Part shown: one piece after another, positions 1 to 7,771 of the stretch
Layout: every line of letters begins with the position of its first letter
How positions within the stretch are numbered: position 1 is the stretch's first letter
Assembly: GCA_900557405.1 (NCBI GenBank)
Contig: USSF01000010.1
Location: 1 to 44,932 of the forward strand
DNA length: 44,932 bases
Direction: 5' to 3'
Origin: an uncultured Prevotella sp.
Lineage (GTDB): Bacteria > Bacteroidota > Bacteroidia > Bacteroidales > Bacteroidaceae
Position numbers and translations under genes: made by a program
The notes under the pieces: generated by a model
The model's input: the letters and a program-made list of their open reading frames with translations, nothing else
Told to the model about the DNA's origin: nothing
Databases searched by the model: none

Positions 1-2956
1 CGCTGTATGCCACGGTCTCGCCCTCGGAGAGAGTCACTGTGGCGCCAGCCAGACCGGCCTCCTTGTATACCACCTTACCGTCTACATTCACGGTGGCCTT
101 AGTCAGTTCGATGTTCTTTACAGCTCCTGCCGAAACGTCCAGGGAGTCAGTCTCTTCATAGTCCACGTAGCCCTCGGCAGTCACCTGCATCTTGTATTTC
201 TTGCCAGTCTGTATCACGTTGATGGAGTATGTGCCGTCCTCGGCAGTAGAACCGGAGTAGAGCACGTCACCGCTTGTCAGCATTATCTTGGCTCCTGCCA
301 CGACGTTGCCCTTGCTCGTCACGCTGCCCGAAACGGTCATCGGGTCAATCTCCACGCCGATGTATGCGATAGGCGTGTTGGCATTGTCGAAGCTTGAAGC
401 GCTGCCCTTCTTGTAGCCTGCCGTCTTGTATGTGGCATCCAGCGGATAGTTAATCTTCACGTATTGGCGGTTGCCGTTTGAAGTTACGTCGGTATATACA
501 CGCAATGATGTGCTGCCGTCCCATACGAGCGGTTCGTTGAACGTTATCGTGGTGGTGTATTCCTCGTCCTGCTTCACGGAGAATGCCTCCTTGTTTATCA
601 GGGAGATATGCTGCAGACCGTCTGTCTTGTCGTTGTTCGTATATCCTGTGCCGTCAACCATTCCCACGTAGGCATCGAGCGACAACGAGGTGAAGTCCTT
701 GCTCGTCAATGCCTTTCCGCTATAGGTTACGGATGTGATTCTCTCGCCCTCTTTCAGTCCGTATTCCTGCAGCATGGCAGCCTTGTAGAGGATATCGCTC
801 TGTCCGCCCAGCGCATTGTCGGCGTTCCACCAGCTGATAGGTGTGTCGTAGCTCGTGGCGGTTCCGTTGCCCACCTGGATGGTCTTCGATGCAAACTCTT
901 CGCCGATCTTCACCTCCGCTGTGGCGGTCTTTGCCGTGTGTCCGTCGGCAGTGGCCTTGAATTCTATGTATGCCTGATACGTGCCGGTCTCGTGGGGCGT
1001 GAATGTGAATACGAATGTGGAGTCGTTGCCGGCCGACAGCTTTCCTGCCTCGGCTGTAACCACAGCCTCGTCGTTCAGGTAGAGTGTTGCCGTGTATGAG
1101 CCGGCCTCTTCGTCGGCGGCATTGATGTTGAATAATGAAGCTGTGGCGGTGTATTTGTTGTTCACCATGCCGTTGGCCGGAATGTTGCTGTTGGAAATCT
1201 TCCAGTCGTGTGCCACCGGCTGCAACTTGAATCCGTAGATGTTGTCGATGAATACATATCCCGCACCGAAGCCGATGTAATGGTTTCCGGCAGGTATGCC
1301 AGTGATGTCGAATGTGGTGAGCTTGCCCTCGTAGTGGCCGTATGTGCCTTCCTTCTCGCCGCTCATCTCCGTTGCCGTAATCTTGCGTGCCAGGGTCCAG
1401 TTCTCGCGGTCGTCAGAATAATATACGTTGAGGTAGCATCCCTCGCCCGTCGAGGTGTAATATCCCCTTGCCACGTCCACGCTGAGCTTCTCGCCCTCAG
1501 CCACGTTGAGCAGTGGGGTGACGAACTTGTCGTCCTTGTTCTGTGATTTGTTCTTCAGGAAATAGGCATTGCCCTTGGCGGCCATACCTGTCTCTGCCAG
1601 CAACCAGTCGCTGCTCTCCACGTATGAACCGGCGGGCAACTTATTGTCCTCAAACGATACGTAGAATTTCTCTGGGTCGAGCATCGTGCCCGAAACGCTT
1701 ATGGTCAGCGGGTCGAAGCCTTCGGCTGAGATGGTCACGTCGCCGGAGTAGTCGCCCGGCGTGGTGGTGCTGAGCGATATGTTGAGCGGTTTCGCCTCGT
1801 GCGGAGCCACTGTGACCGGCGTCTCCACGTCGGCCGAGAATCCCTTGGGCAGCGTTATTGCCGTCACGTTGAGCGGTGCGGCTCCCGTGTTCTCTATGGT
1901 GAAGGCTTTCGCCGTTGGTGCGTTCACCTTGCCCCATGCGTATTTCTCGCCTCCGGCAATCTTCGTCGTTCCCTGCTTCACCACCATCTTCGGCTCGTAG
2001 GCTATAGGGGTGAGCCATCCGCCGTATTCCGAGGTGTTTGATATGTTCTCCTTCACGTCCACCCTCGCCCTGTCGGTGTTGGCATTTACTATGAGTTCCG
2101 ACTTCTTTATCGTTCCCTCAAACATCAGTGTCTTTGTCTCGCCCATTGCAAGAGCCTCGGCGATAGGCGTCGTGTAGAGCACTGCATTGCTCTTGGAATA
2201 GTTTATCAGCGAGAGCGAATAGTTCTCGTCTCCGGGCGCCAGGTTGCAGTCGCCCATATTCTTCAGTGTAACCTCGAAAGAGAACGGCACGTTGCCCTCG
2301 GCGTCACAGTCGGGCGTGGTGCTGCTCTTTATCAATACTTTCTGCAGCTTCAGCGACTTGTTTATTATTATGTCGGCCGATTCTGCCGCGAAATCATCGA
2401 AATACACGTCGGAACCATAGATTCCCACGTATGCATTCTCTTGCGCCGGAAGGTCAATCCTGGTCCACTCCGTGGTGGAGAGTTCCGGAATCGTAACGTC
2501 CGACATCAGTGCGCCCCTGTTGAAGGAATTGGAATACGTGCTCTTGGTGGCTTTGTAGAACTTCACCGTGCCGTATTCCGTTGCCTTCTTCACGTATATG
2601 CTCGCCGTGCCGTTGAGCTTCGGCGTTACGAGCAGGTCGGTCGTTGAACCCTTTTCCGTGTAGTCGGGATGGGTCAGTGCTGTCTGCGTACCCGCTTTCA
2701 GCGCTCCCGTTCCGTTGCGGCCTTCCGTTGCAGTGTATGTATATGTGGGATACACGTCTTCGCCGTCCCATGACATGCCGAAGGTGTATTTGCTCGCGAC
2801 GTGCGCCCATCCCGGCGCCGCCTTGAAATTAGGTTCGGTTGTAACAATCGGACTGTCAAAGTTCATCGTGTAGTTTTCCACGACATCAGCGTATGCCGCG
2901 TTGCTGCCCGCAATGACGAGCAGAATCATCAGTAATAGTTGGTTTAATCGTTTCAT
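1..2956 (-). CDS. Large secreted adhesin-like protein (choice-of-anchor and carboxypeptidase-regulatory-like domains), 3' end outside the window
   Basis: Reading from an ATG at 2956, the frame stays open to the window edge, giving 985 residues with no stop. Residues 1-23 form a signal peptide (MKRLNQ, a hydrophobic stretch, then A-Y-A-D). Around residues 29-165 and again around 428-570 there are beta-rich segments of the kind called cleaved-adhesin or choice-of-anchor domains (N-F-D-S-P near the first start, Y-V-S-F-E-D-N near the second). CARDB-like Ig segments lie between and after them. From about residue 872 a carboxypeptidase regulatory-like fold begins (GSVTSKGNVVAGAKIMLTSG) and a second copy starts near 954, where the window ends. 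The family is typically exported and cell-surface or secreted in Bacteroidetes; a type IX sorting domain would be expected at the missing C-terminus. Substrate unknown. A promoter of the Bacteroidetes type sits about 75 bp upstream. Confidence 0.82.
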   Translation of the reverse strand, partial: MKRLNQLLLMILLVIAGSNAAYADVVENYTMNFDSPIVTTEPNFKAAPGWAHVASKYTFGMSWDGEDVYPTYTYTATEGRNGTGALKAGTQTALTHPDYTEKGSTTDLLVTPKLNGTASIYVKKATEYGTVKFYKATKSTYSNSFNRGALMSDVTIPELSTTEWTRIDLPAQENAYVGIYGSDVYFDDFAAESADIIINKSLKLQKVLIKSSTTPDCDAEGNVPFSFEVTLKNMGDCNLAPGDENYSLSLINYSKSNAVLYTTPIAEALAMGETKTLMFEGTIKKSELIVNANTDRARVDVKENISNTSEYGGWLTPIAYEPKMVVKQGTTKIAGGEKYAWGKVNAPTAKAFTIENTGAAPLNVTAITLPKGFSADVETPVTVAPHEAKPLNISLSTTTPGDYSGDVTISAEGFDPLTISVSGTMLDPEKFYVSFEDNKLPAGSYVESSDWLLAETGMAAKGNAYFLKNKSQNKDDKFVTPLLNVAEGEKLSVDVARGYYTSTGEGCYLNVYYSDDRENWTLARKITATEMSGEKEGTYGHYEGKLTTFDITGIPAGNHYIGFGAGYVFIDNIYGFKLQPVAHDWKISNSNIPANGMVNNKYTATASLFNINAADEEAGSYTATLYLNDEAVVTAEAGKLSAGNDSTFVFTFTPHETGTYQAYIEFKATADGHTAKTATAEVKIGEEFASKTIQVGNGTATSYDTPISWWNADNALGGQSDILYKAAMLQEYGLKEGERITSVTYSGKALTSKDFTSLSLDAYVGMVDGTGYTNNDKTDGLQHISLINKEAFSVKQDEEYTTTITFNEPLVWDGSTSLRVYTDVTSNGNRQYVKINYPLDATYKTAGYKKGSASSFDNANTPIAYIGVEIDPMTVSGSVTSKGNVVAGAKIMLTSGDVLYSGSTAEDGTYSINVIQTGKKYKMQVTAEGYVDYEETDSLDVSAGAVKNIELTKATVNVDGKVVYKEAGLAGATVTLSEGETVAYS

Positions 2957-3028
2957 AGGCTCTCCTTTTTTGATGTCTATTGTTGGTATTTTGCGACATT
3001 CCGCAAGTGAACAGTGTATTAATAATTG

Positions 3029-3059
3029 CAAAAGTACGAAATATTATCTTATCAGCAAA
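3029..3059 (-). promoter_or_regulatory. Promoter of the large adhesin-like gene
   Basis: On the minus strand a TTTG box (3059-3056), 19 bp, then TACTTTTG (3036-3029), matching the Bacteroidetes primary sigma pattern TTTG-N19-21-TAnnTTTG. It predicts a 5' leader of roughly 65 nt before the ATG at 2956. Confidence 0.6.
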
Positions 3060-3206
3060 CAATTTGTAGTATAAATTCGCTCTTTTGTATTAAAAAAGAC
3101 ACGATATCGTCCGATCTTCTCCCTCTTCATAAGGCTTTTCTCTATAGTTTCCGCTGGCTTGGGGTAAAGCTTTATACCTATATTTATATAGAACTCCGAT
3201 TATGGC

Positions 3207-3244
3207 AATTCCATAAAAACAAAAGAATTCCATAAAAAAGAATT
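3207..3244. promoter_or_regulatory. Candidate HipB operator (13-bp direct repeat with inverted AATTC/GAATT arms)
   Basis: AATTCCATAAAAA occurs at 3207-3219 and again at 3226-3238, 19 bp apart (nearly two helical turns). Each AATTC is followed by GAATT (3225-3229 and 3240-3244), so the direct repeat also contains inverted arms. It abuts the -33 box of the hipBA promoter. HipB-type antitoxins repress their own operon from such sites; that this is the site here is an inference. Confidence 0.4.
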
Positions 3245-3271
3245 GTATATAAAAATAATTTTGTACCTTTA
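3243..3271 (+). promoter_or_regulatory. Probable hipBA promoter
   Basis: TTG at 3243-3245, 18 bp, then TACCTTTA at 3264-3271, one base off the TAnnTTTG consensus. The leader would be about 38 nt to the hipB ATG at 3315. The rest of 2957-3314 is AT-rich and holds only the two divergent promoters and the candidate operator. Confidence 0.45.
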
Positions 3272-3314
3272 CAACGAATAATATTTTATCAGTATAACTT
3301 TATAATCAGATGTA

Positions 3315-3644
3315 ATGAATAATATATTATCACTTTTGGAAAGCTATACACTTGACAATGCGGATGACATTGCCAGAGCTTTGGCTGAAGATTTCCGCAA
3401 GCGACGTGTTGAGAAAAACCTTACTCGTGAACAAGTGGCAGAGAAGTCTGGCGTAGCCGTAAGCAATATTGTGAGGTTTGAGCAGAAAGGGCTTGTTTCT
3501 CTGAAGAACCTCATCAGCATAGCCATGGCTATGGGATATACATCTGAGGTGAAGAATATCTTTTCGGAACCGAAGTACTCTACAATGGAAGAATTATCAC
3601 AGATAAGAAAGAATACAGGTAAAACAAGAGCCCACAAAGTATGA
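3315..3644 (+). CDS. hipB: HipB-like antitoxin, XRE-family DNA-binding protein
   Basis: A 109-residue protein with one helix-turn-helix domain at about residues 25-80 (FRKRRVEKNLTREQVAEKSG, then A-V-S-N-I-V-R-F-E). The fold and length match the antitoxin and transcriptional autorepressor of HipBA modules. The C-terminal 30 residues are basic and probably flexible. It overlaps hipA by four bases (the stop codon region shares the ATGA), which is typical of translational coupling in toxin-antitoxin pairs. Base composition is clearly more AT-rich than in the flanking genes, which fits acquisition by transfer. Identification rests on the HTH domain together with its hipA partner; alone it would be only an XRE regulator. 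Confidence 0.85.
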   Translation: MNNILSLLESYTLDNADDIARALAEDFRKRRVEKNLTREQVAEKSGVAVSNIVRFEQKGLVSLKNLISIAMAMGYTSEVKNIFSEPKYSTMEELSQIRKNTGKTRAHKV

Positions 3645-4762
3645 GAAAGATAGACAGGCTTACAGTAAAGTATCATGGAAGGATAGTTGGATTGATTTCA
3701 CTCACTCCTGATGATAAACGTCTGGCGTTTGAGTATGATCCGGCATGGATTTCTGAAGGATTCAGCATATCACCTTTGGAATTGCCTTTGAGGCCAGGAC
3801 TGTTCCTTGCAAATCCAACTCCGCTTTACGGCAATTTCGGCATTTTCGAGGACAGTCTGCCGGATGGGTATGGTCGTTATCTCCTTCATAAGACGCTGCT
3901 TCGTGAGGGGATTGATGACAGAACCCTTACGGCCATCGAGAGGTTGAGCTTCGTCGGCAATGGAGGCATGGGGGCATTGTGTTACGAGCCGGAGACGGCT
4001 TTGGCAAATGAGTGCGAAGTCAAGGACTTTGATCTTCTGCAAGAGAAGGCCCTTCAAGTGCTCAAAGAGCAACAGGATACAGATGCAAGACTACTGCTCT
4101 ACAACAGTGGTAATAGCGGTGGATGCCGTCCCAAGGCTATATTCAGCGATGAAGAAGGGCACTGGCTTGTGAAGTTCCGTCATACATACGACCCAAAGGA
4201 CATAGGGGTGCAGGAAAAACACTATAATGACGTTGCACGTAAATGCGGAATCGACGTTCCTGATGCAAAGCTTGTAAACGGCAAGTATTTCGCCACCCGC
4301 AGATTTGACCTTACGGAAGAAGGAGAACGCATCCATGTCGCTACGGCGGGGGGCCTTCTATGCCTTTCACTTTTCAAACCTGTTCTTGATTATAAAAACT
4401 TGTTGGCATTGACAGGCTACCTCACTCAGAGGCCTGAGGAGGTAGAAGAGATGTATCGACGGATGGTGTTCAACTATCTTACTGATAATAAGGATGACCA
4501 CTGCAAAAACTTCAGCTTCCTCGTTTCAAGAAACCAATCAGGCAAGTTCGAATGGCATCTCGCCCCGGCTTATGACCTTACTCTCTGTTCTGAAGGGTAT
4601 AACGGGCAACACGCCACGTCGGTCAACTCAACGGGCTTCCCGACTCTGAAAGATTTCATCGCTGTAGGTACAGGGATGAAGATGAGTGAAAAACGATGCC
4701 GTGAAATCTTTGATGAAGTGTATCAGTGTTGTGGTGATCTTTTGATATATAAGCTCTGTTAA
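3641..4762 (+). CDS. hipA: HipA-like toxin, serine/threonine kinase
   Basis: A 373-residue HipA-family kinase carrying both the N-terminal subdomain (residues 1-105, with the L-P-D-G-Y-G-R motif at 73-79) and the kinase core. A glycine-rich loop lies at 156-165 (N-S-G-N-S-G-G-C-R-P-K), the ATP lysine is probably K178 (L-V-K-F), the catalytic loop is D286-H-C-K-N290, and the metal aspartate is D312 (A-Y-D-L-T). All residues needed for activity appear to be present. In known HipA the toxin phosphorylates glutamyl-tRNA synthetase and causes growth arrest; the substrate here is unknown. In E. coli HipA an autophosphorylated serine sits in the glycine-rich loop; here the nearest serine is shifted by one position. 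Many Bacteroidetes split HipA in two, but this is a single chain. Confidence 0.88.
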   Translation: MRKIDRLTVKYHGRIVGLISLTPDDKRLAFEYDPAWISEGFSISPLELPLRPGLFLANPTPLYGNFGIFEDSLPDGYGRYLLHKTLLREGIDDRTLTAIERLSFVGNGGMGALCYEPETALANECEVKDFDLLQEKALQVLKEQQDTDARLLLYNSGNSGGCRPKAIFSDEEGHWLVKFRHTYDPKDIGVQEKHYNDVARKCGIDVPDAKLVNGKYFATRRFDLTEEGERIHVATAGGLLCLSLFKPVLDYKNLLALTGYLTQRPEEVEEMYRRMVFNYLTDNKDDHCKNFSFLVSRNQSGKFEWHLAPAYDLTLCSEGYNGQHATSVNSTGFPTLKDFIAVGTGMKMSEKRCREIFDEVYQCCGDLLIYKLC

Positions 4763-4830
4763 CGAAAAAACATGTTTTCCCGCTGACAGAGTATACTATA
4801 TAATAATAGGTGTGATAGCCGGATACTTTT

Positions 4831-4904
4831 GCCGTTACGCATAACGGCTAAAACGGGCGAAACCTTGTTGGTGTAGGGTCGTGCTCGTTTTAGCCGTTTT
4901 TTTT
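4831..4904 (+). terminator. hipBA terminator with an alternative upstream hairpin
   Basis: A perfect 13-bp stem, AACGGCTAAAACG at 4843-4855 with CGTTTTAGCCGTT at 4886-4898, is followed by eight T (4897-4904). The 5' arm also pairs with an earlier copy: GCCGTTA (4831-4837) with TAACGGC (4842-4848). The two hairpins therefore exclude each other. Confidence 0.7.
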
Positions 4905-4949
4905 CTTGTATTGCGTGAACGGTTGTTCTTATGCCGTTCAATCAGCTTA

Positions 4950-6185
4950 TTACTGCTCCTTTCCCGAAAGGAATACGCGTCTTACAATCGGGGATGTGTA
5001 GGCGTAGGGGATGTAGTCGATGGATGGGATAGGCTTGGTGATGAAGAAGTTTGCCACCTTGCCGGCGGCGATGCTGCCGTAGTCATGGCTCTCTCCCATG
5101 GCACAGGCGGAGTTGATTGTGGCGGCATTGAGGGCCTCGGCCGGAAGCAGACGGAGCTTGATGCAGGCGAGGGAAACGATGAACTTCATGTCGCCCGATG
5201 GGGTGGAGCCGGGGTTATAGTCGCTCGCCACAGCCACGGCGAGACCGCTGTCCACCATCTGCCGCGCCTTGCCGTACGGCAGATTGAGGAAGAATGATGT
5301 GCCGGGCAGTACGGTGGGCATCGTCTCAGTGCCGCGCAGCAGTTCTATTTCCTCCACGGTCATGCTCTCGAGATGGTCCACGGAGAGGGCGCCGTGTTTG
5401 GCTCCTACTTCCACACCGCCCGACGAAGCCAGTTCGTCGGCATGAATCTTGGGCTTCATGCCCCATTTTGCGGCAGCCTCAAGGATGCGCTCCGTTTCGG
5501 CTGGAGTGAAGAATCCCTCGTCGCAGAACACGTCCACGAAGTCGGCAAGCTTCTCCCTGCCCACCTCGGGTATCATCTCGTTCACCACGAGGTCCACGTA
5601 GTCAGCCTGCGTGTATCCTCTGCCCACGGCGTGCGCTCCGAGGAATGTAGACTTGATGCGCAGCGGTGTGCTCTCCTTTATGCGGCGTATCACGCGCAGC
5701 ATCTTCAGCTCGTCTTCGGTGGTGAGTCCGTATCCGCTCTTTATCTCCACGCATCCCGTTCCCTTGCGCATAATCTCCTCGGCGCGGTGCATGGCCTCGC
5801 GGTAGAGCTCGTCTTCGCTGAAGGTATGGAGCAGGTCGGCGGAGTTGAGGATTCCTCCTCCGCGCTTGGCTATTTCAGCGTAGCTCAGTCCGCGTATCTT
5901 GTCCACGAACTCGCCTTCGCGGCTTCCTGCATATACTATATGTGTGTGGGGGTCGCACCACGACGGCATCACGCATCCGCCCTGTGCGTCCACAGTCTGG
6001 TCGGCGCTGATGCCTTCGGCTGGCATTGCTGTCATGCAGCCCCATTTGCTGAAGCGTCCGTCTTCAACGAGCAGCCAGGCGTCGGTGAGGGTCTCGAACT
6101 GCGACATCTCTTTGCCCGAGAGACGCAGCTTCCTGTGGTTGTCTATACCGGCAAGTATGCCGATGTTTGTTATAAGAAGTCTCAT
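4950..6185 (-). CDS. hutI: Imidazolonepropionase
   Basis: A 411-residue amidohydrolase, the usual length for HutI, catalysing hydrolysis of 4-imidazolone-5-propionate to N-formimino-L-glutamate, the third step of histidine degradation. The zinc-binding D-P-H-T-H motif is near residue 80 (W-C-D-P-H-T-H-I-V-Y-A-G-S), followed by G-C-V-E-I-K-S-G-Y-G, the H-A-D-E-L strand and the S-D-Y-N-P-G-S segment of the family. It is the last gene of the ftcD-hutU-hutH-hutI cluster on the minus strand, separated from hutH by 87 bases that contain a strong terminator hairpin. The ATG at 6185 lies about 12 bases after the T-run and has no visible Shine-Dalgarno site. Confidence 0.96.
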   Translation of the reverse strand: MRLLITNIGILAGIDNHRKLRLSGKEMSQFETLTDAWLLVEDGRFSKWGCMTAMPAEGISADQTVDAQGGCVMPSWCDPHTHIVYAGSREGEFVDKIRGLSYAEIAKRGGGILNSADLLHTFSEDELYREAMHRAEEIMRKGTGCVEIKSGYGLTTEDELKMLRVIRRIKESTPLRIKSTFLGAHAVGRGYTQADYVDLVVNEMIPEVGREKLADFVDVFCDEGFFTPAETERILEAAAKWGMKPKIHADELASSGGVEVGAKHGALSVDHLESMTVEEIELLRGTETMPTVLPGTSFFLNLPYGKARQMVDSGLAVAVASDYNPGSTPSGDMKFIVSLACIKLRLLPAEALNAATINSACAMGESHDYGSIAAGKVANFFITKPIPSIDYIPYAYTSPIVRRVFLSGKEQ

Positions 6186-6197
6186 GTCTGGATTGAA

Positions 6198-6254
6198 TAA
6201 AAAAAGAGGGTGTGCCTCGTAAGCCTTTCAGATGCAAGGCCGGCGGCACACCCT
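6198..6254 (-). terminator. Terminator-like hairpin between hutH and hutI
   Basis: On the minus strand AGGGTGTGCC/GGCACACCCT (6245-6254 with 6207-6216) forms a 10-bp stem, with a nested GCCTT/AAGGC stem in the loop, followed by a run of seven T (6199-6205) just before the hutI ATG. It is a canonical intrinsic terminator inside an operon, so it may set a lower level of hutI by partial readthrough. Confidence 0.75.
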
Positions 6255-6272
6255 GATGTTTCGTATTGTGGA

Positions 6273-7748
6273 TTACTTTCTCAGGAACTCGATAGAGTGC
6301 TGGATGTGAGGATACATCACCTCGTCGTTCACGATGAACGGAACCACCTTGCGGTATTCCTCAAACAGCTTCTCGATGGCCGGCGAGGACTTGAGCGGAC
6401 GACGGAACTCCAGAGCCTGGGCTGCATTGAACAGCTCGATGGCGAGCACGCGCTCCACGTTGAGTACAATCTTATAGAGCTTGATGGCAGCGTTGGCACC
6501 CATGCTCACGTGGTCTTCCTGACCCTGTGATGACGGGATGCTGTCTACCGACGATGGTGTGGCGAGGCTCTTGTTGAGGCTTACCACTGAGGCGGCGGTA
6601 TACTGTGCAATCATGAATCCGCTGTTCAGACCCGGTTTGGCAACGAGGAAGCTCGGCAGACCGCGAGTGCCCGAAATGAGCTTGTAGATGCGGCGCTCGG
6701 AGATGTTGGCGAGTTCGCTCAATGCGATGGAGAGGAAGTCCATCGGCTGGGCGATAGGCTCGCCGTGGAAGTTGCCGGCAGAGATGATGAGGTCTTCGTC
6801 AGGACAAACCGTAGGGTTGTCGGTGGCGGAGTTGATTTCGGTGTCGATGACCGACTTCACGTATGCTATCGTGTCCTTCGAGGCACCGTGTACCTGCGGG
6901 ATGCAGCGGAATGAATACGGGTCCTGCACGTAGTCCTTCGGCACTGCGGCAATCTCGCTGCCCTCCAGAAGTTCCAGCATATGGGCGGCTGTGTCGAGCT
7001 GTCCCTTGTGCGGACGCACCACGTGTACTGCCTTTGTGAATGGGGAGAGCAGTCCGTAGTATGCGTCGAGCGACATAGCTCCGATTCTGTCGGCCCAGTC
7101 GCTCAGCTTCTGGGCCTTCAGCAGTGACCATACGGCGAAGGCGCTCATGTTCTGCGTTCCGTTGAGCAGTGCGAGTCCCTCCTTGGATGCGAGCTGGATA
7201 GGCTCCCATCCGTGGATTTTCAGCACTTCGGCTCCGCTGATAACCTTGCCCTTGTATTCCACTTCGCCCAGACCTACGAGAGGCAATGACATGTGGGCAA
7301 GCGGAACGAGGTCGCCGGATGCGCCGAGCGAGCCCTGCATATAAACCACAGGGTAAACGTCGTTGTTGAAGAAATCAACGAGGCGCTCCACGGTGTCGAG
7401 CTTGCTGCCCGAATAGCCGTAGCTCAGCGACTGTATCTTGAGGAGCATCATCATCTTGACGATGTCGTTCGGCACGCGTTCGCCCACGCCGCAGGCATGC
7501 GACATCATGAGGTTGATCTGCAGCTGTGCCAGCTGGTCGGCATCAACCGACACGTTGCACAGCGATCCGAAACCCGTTGTCACGCCGTATACCGGCTTTG
7601 TTGTCTCGGCAATCTTCTTGTCGAGGTATTCACGACAGCGGGTGATGCGATGTCGTGCGTCATCGCTCAGCTCCAGTTTGTAACCCTTGTATACAATCTC
7701 GCCGATGCGTTCGATGGTGAGATGTTCTGCTGATATCTTGTGTATCAT
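6273..7748 (-). CDS. hutH: Histidine ammonia-lyase
   Basis: A 491-residue HutH that deaminates L-histidine to urocanate. The A143-S144-G145 triplet inside G-S-L-G-A-S-G-D-L-V-P forms the MIO electrophilic cofactor, and the catalytic tyrosine is Y54 in V-Y-G-V-T-T-G-F-G. Downstream the S-S-Q-G-Q-E-D-H-V-S-M-G segment matches the family. Length agrees with bacterial HutH (about 500) and lacks the extensions of the animal enzyme. It starts 23 bases after the hutU stop, in the same operon. Confidence 0.97.
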   Translation of the reverse strand: MIHKISAEHLTIERIGEIVYKGYKLELSDDARHRITRCREYLDKKIAETTKPVYGVTTGFGSLCNVSVDADQLAQLQINLMMSHACGVGERVPNDIVKMMMLLKIQSLSYGYSGSKLDTVERLVDFFNNDVYPVVYMQGSLGASGDLVPLAHMSLPLVGLGEVEYKGKVISGAEVLKIHGWEPIQLASKEGLALLNGTQNMSAFAVWSLLKAQKLSDWADRIGAMSLDAYYGLLSPFTKAVHVVRPHKGQLDTAAHMLELLEGSEIAAVPKDYVQDPYSFRCIPQVHGASKDTIAYVKSVIDTEINSATDNPTVCPDEDLIISAGNFHGEPIAQPMDFLSIALSELANISERRIYKLISGTRGLPSFLVAKPGLNSGFMIAQYTAASVVSLNKSLATPSSVDSIPSSQGQEDHVSMGANAAIKLYKIVLNVERVLAIELFNAAQALEFRRPLKSSPAIEKLFEEYRKVVPFIVNDEVMYPHIQHSIEFLRK

Positions 7749-7771
7749 TGTTGCTTGAAATTGTTTAGGTT

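Noticed and set aside
3026..3235. A 69-codon plus-strand frame upstream of hipB
   Set aside because: It overlaps the promoter of the large adhesin-like gene, has AT-driven composition and no recognisable domain or ribosome-binding site.
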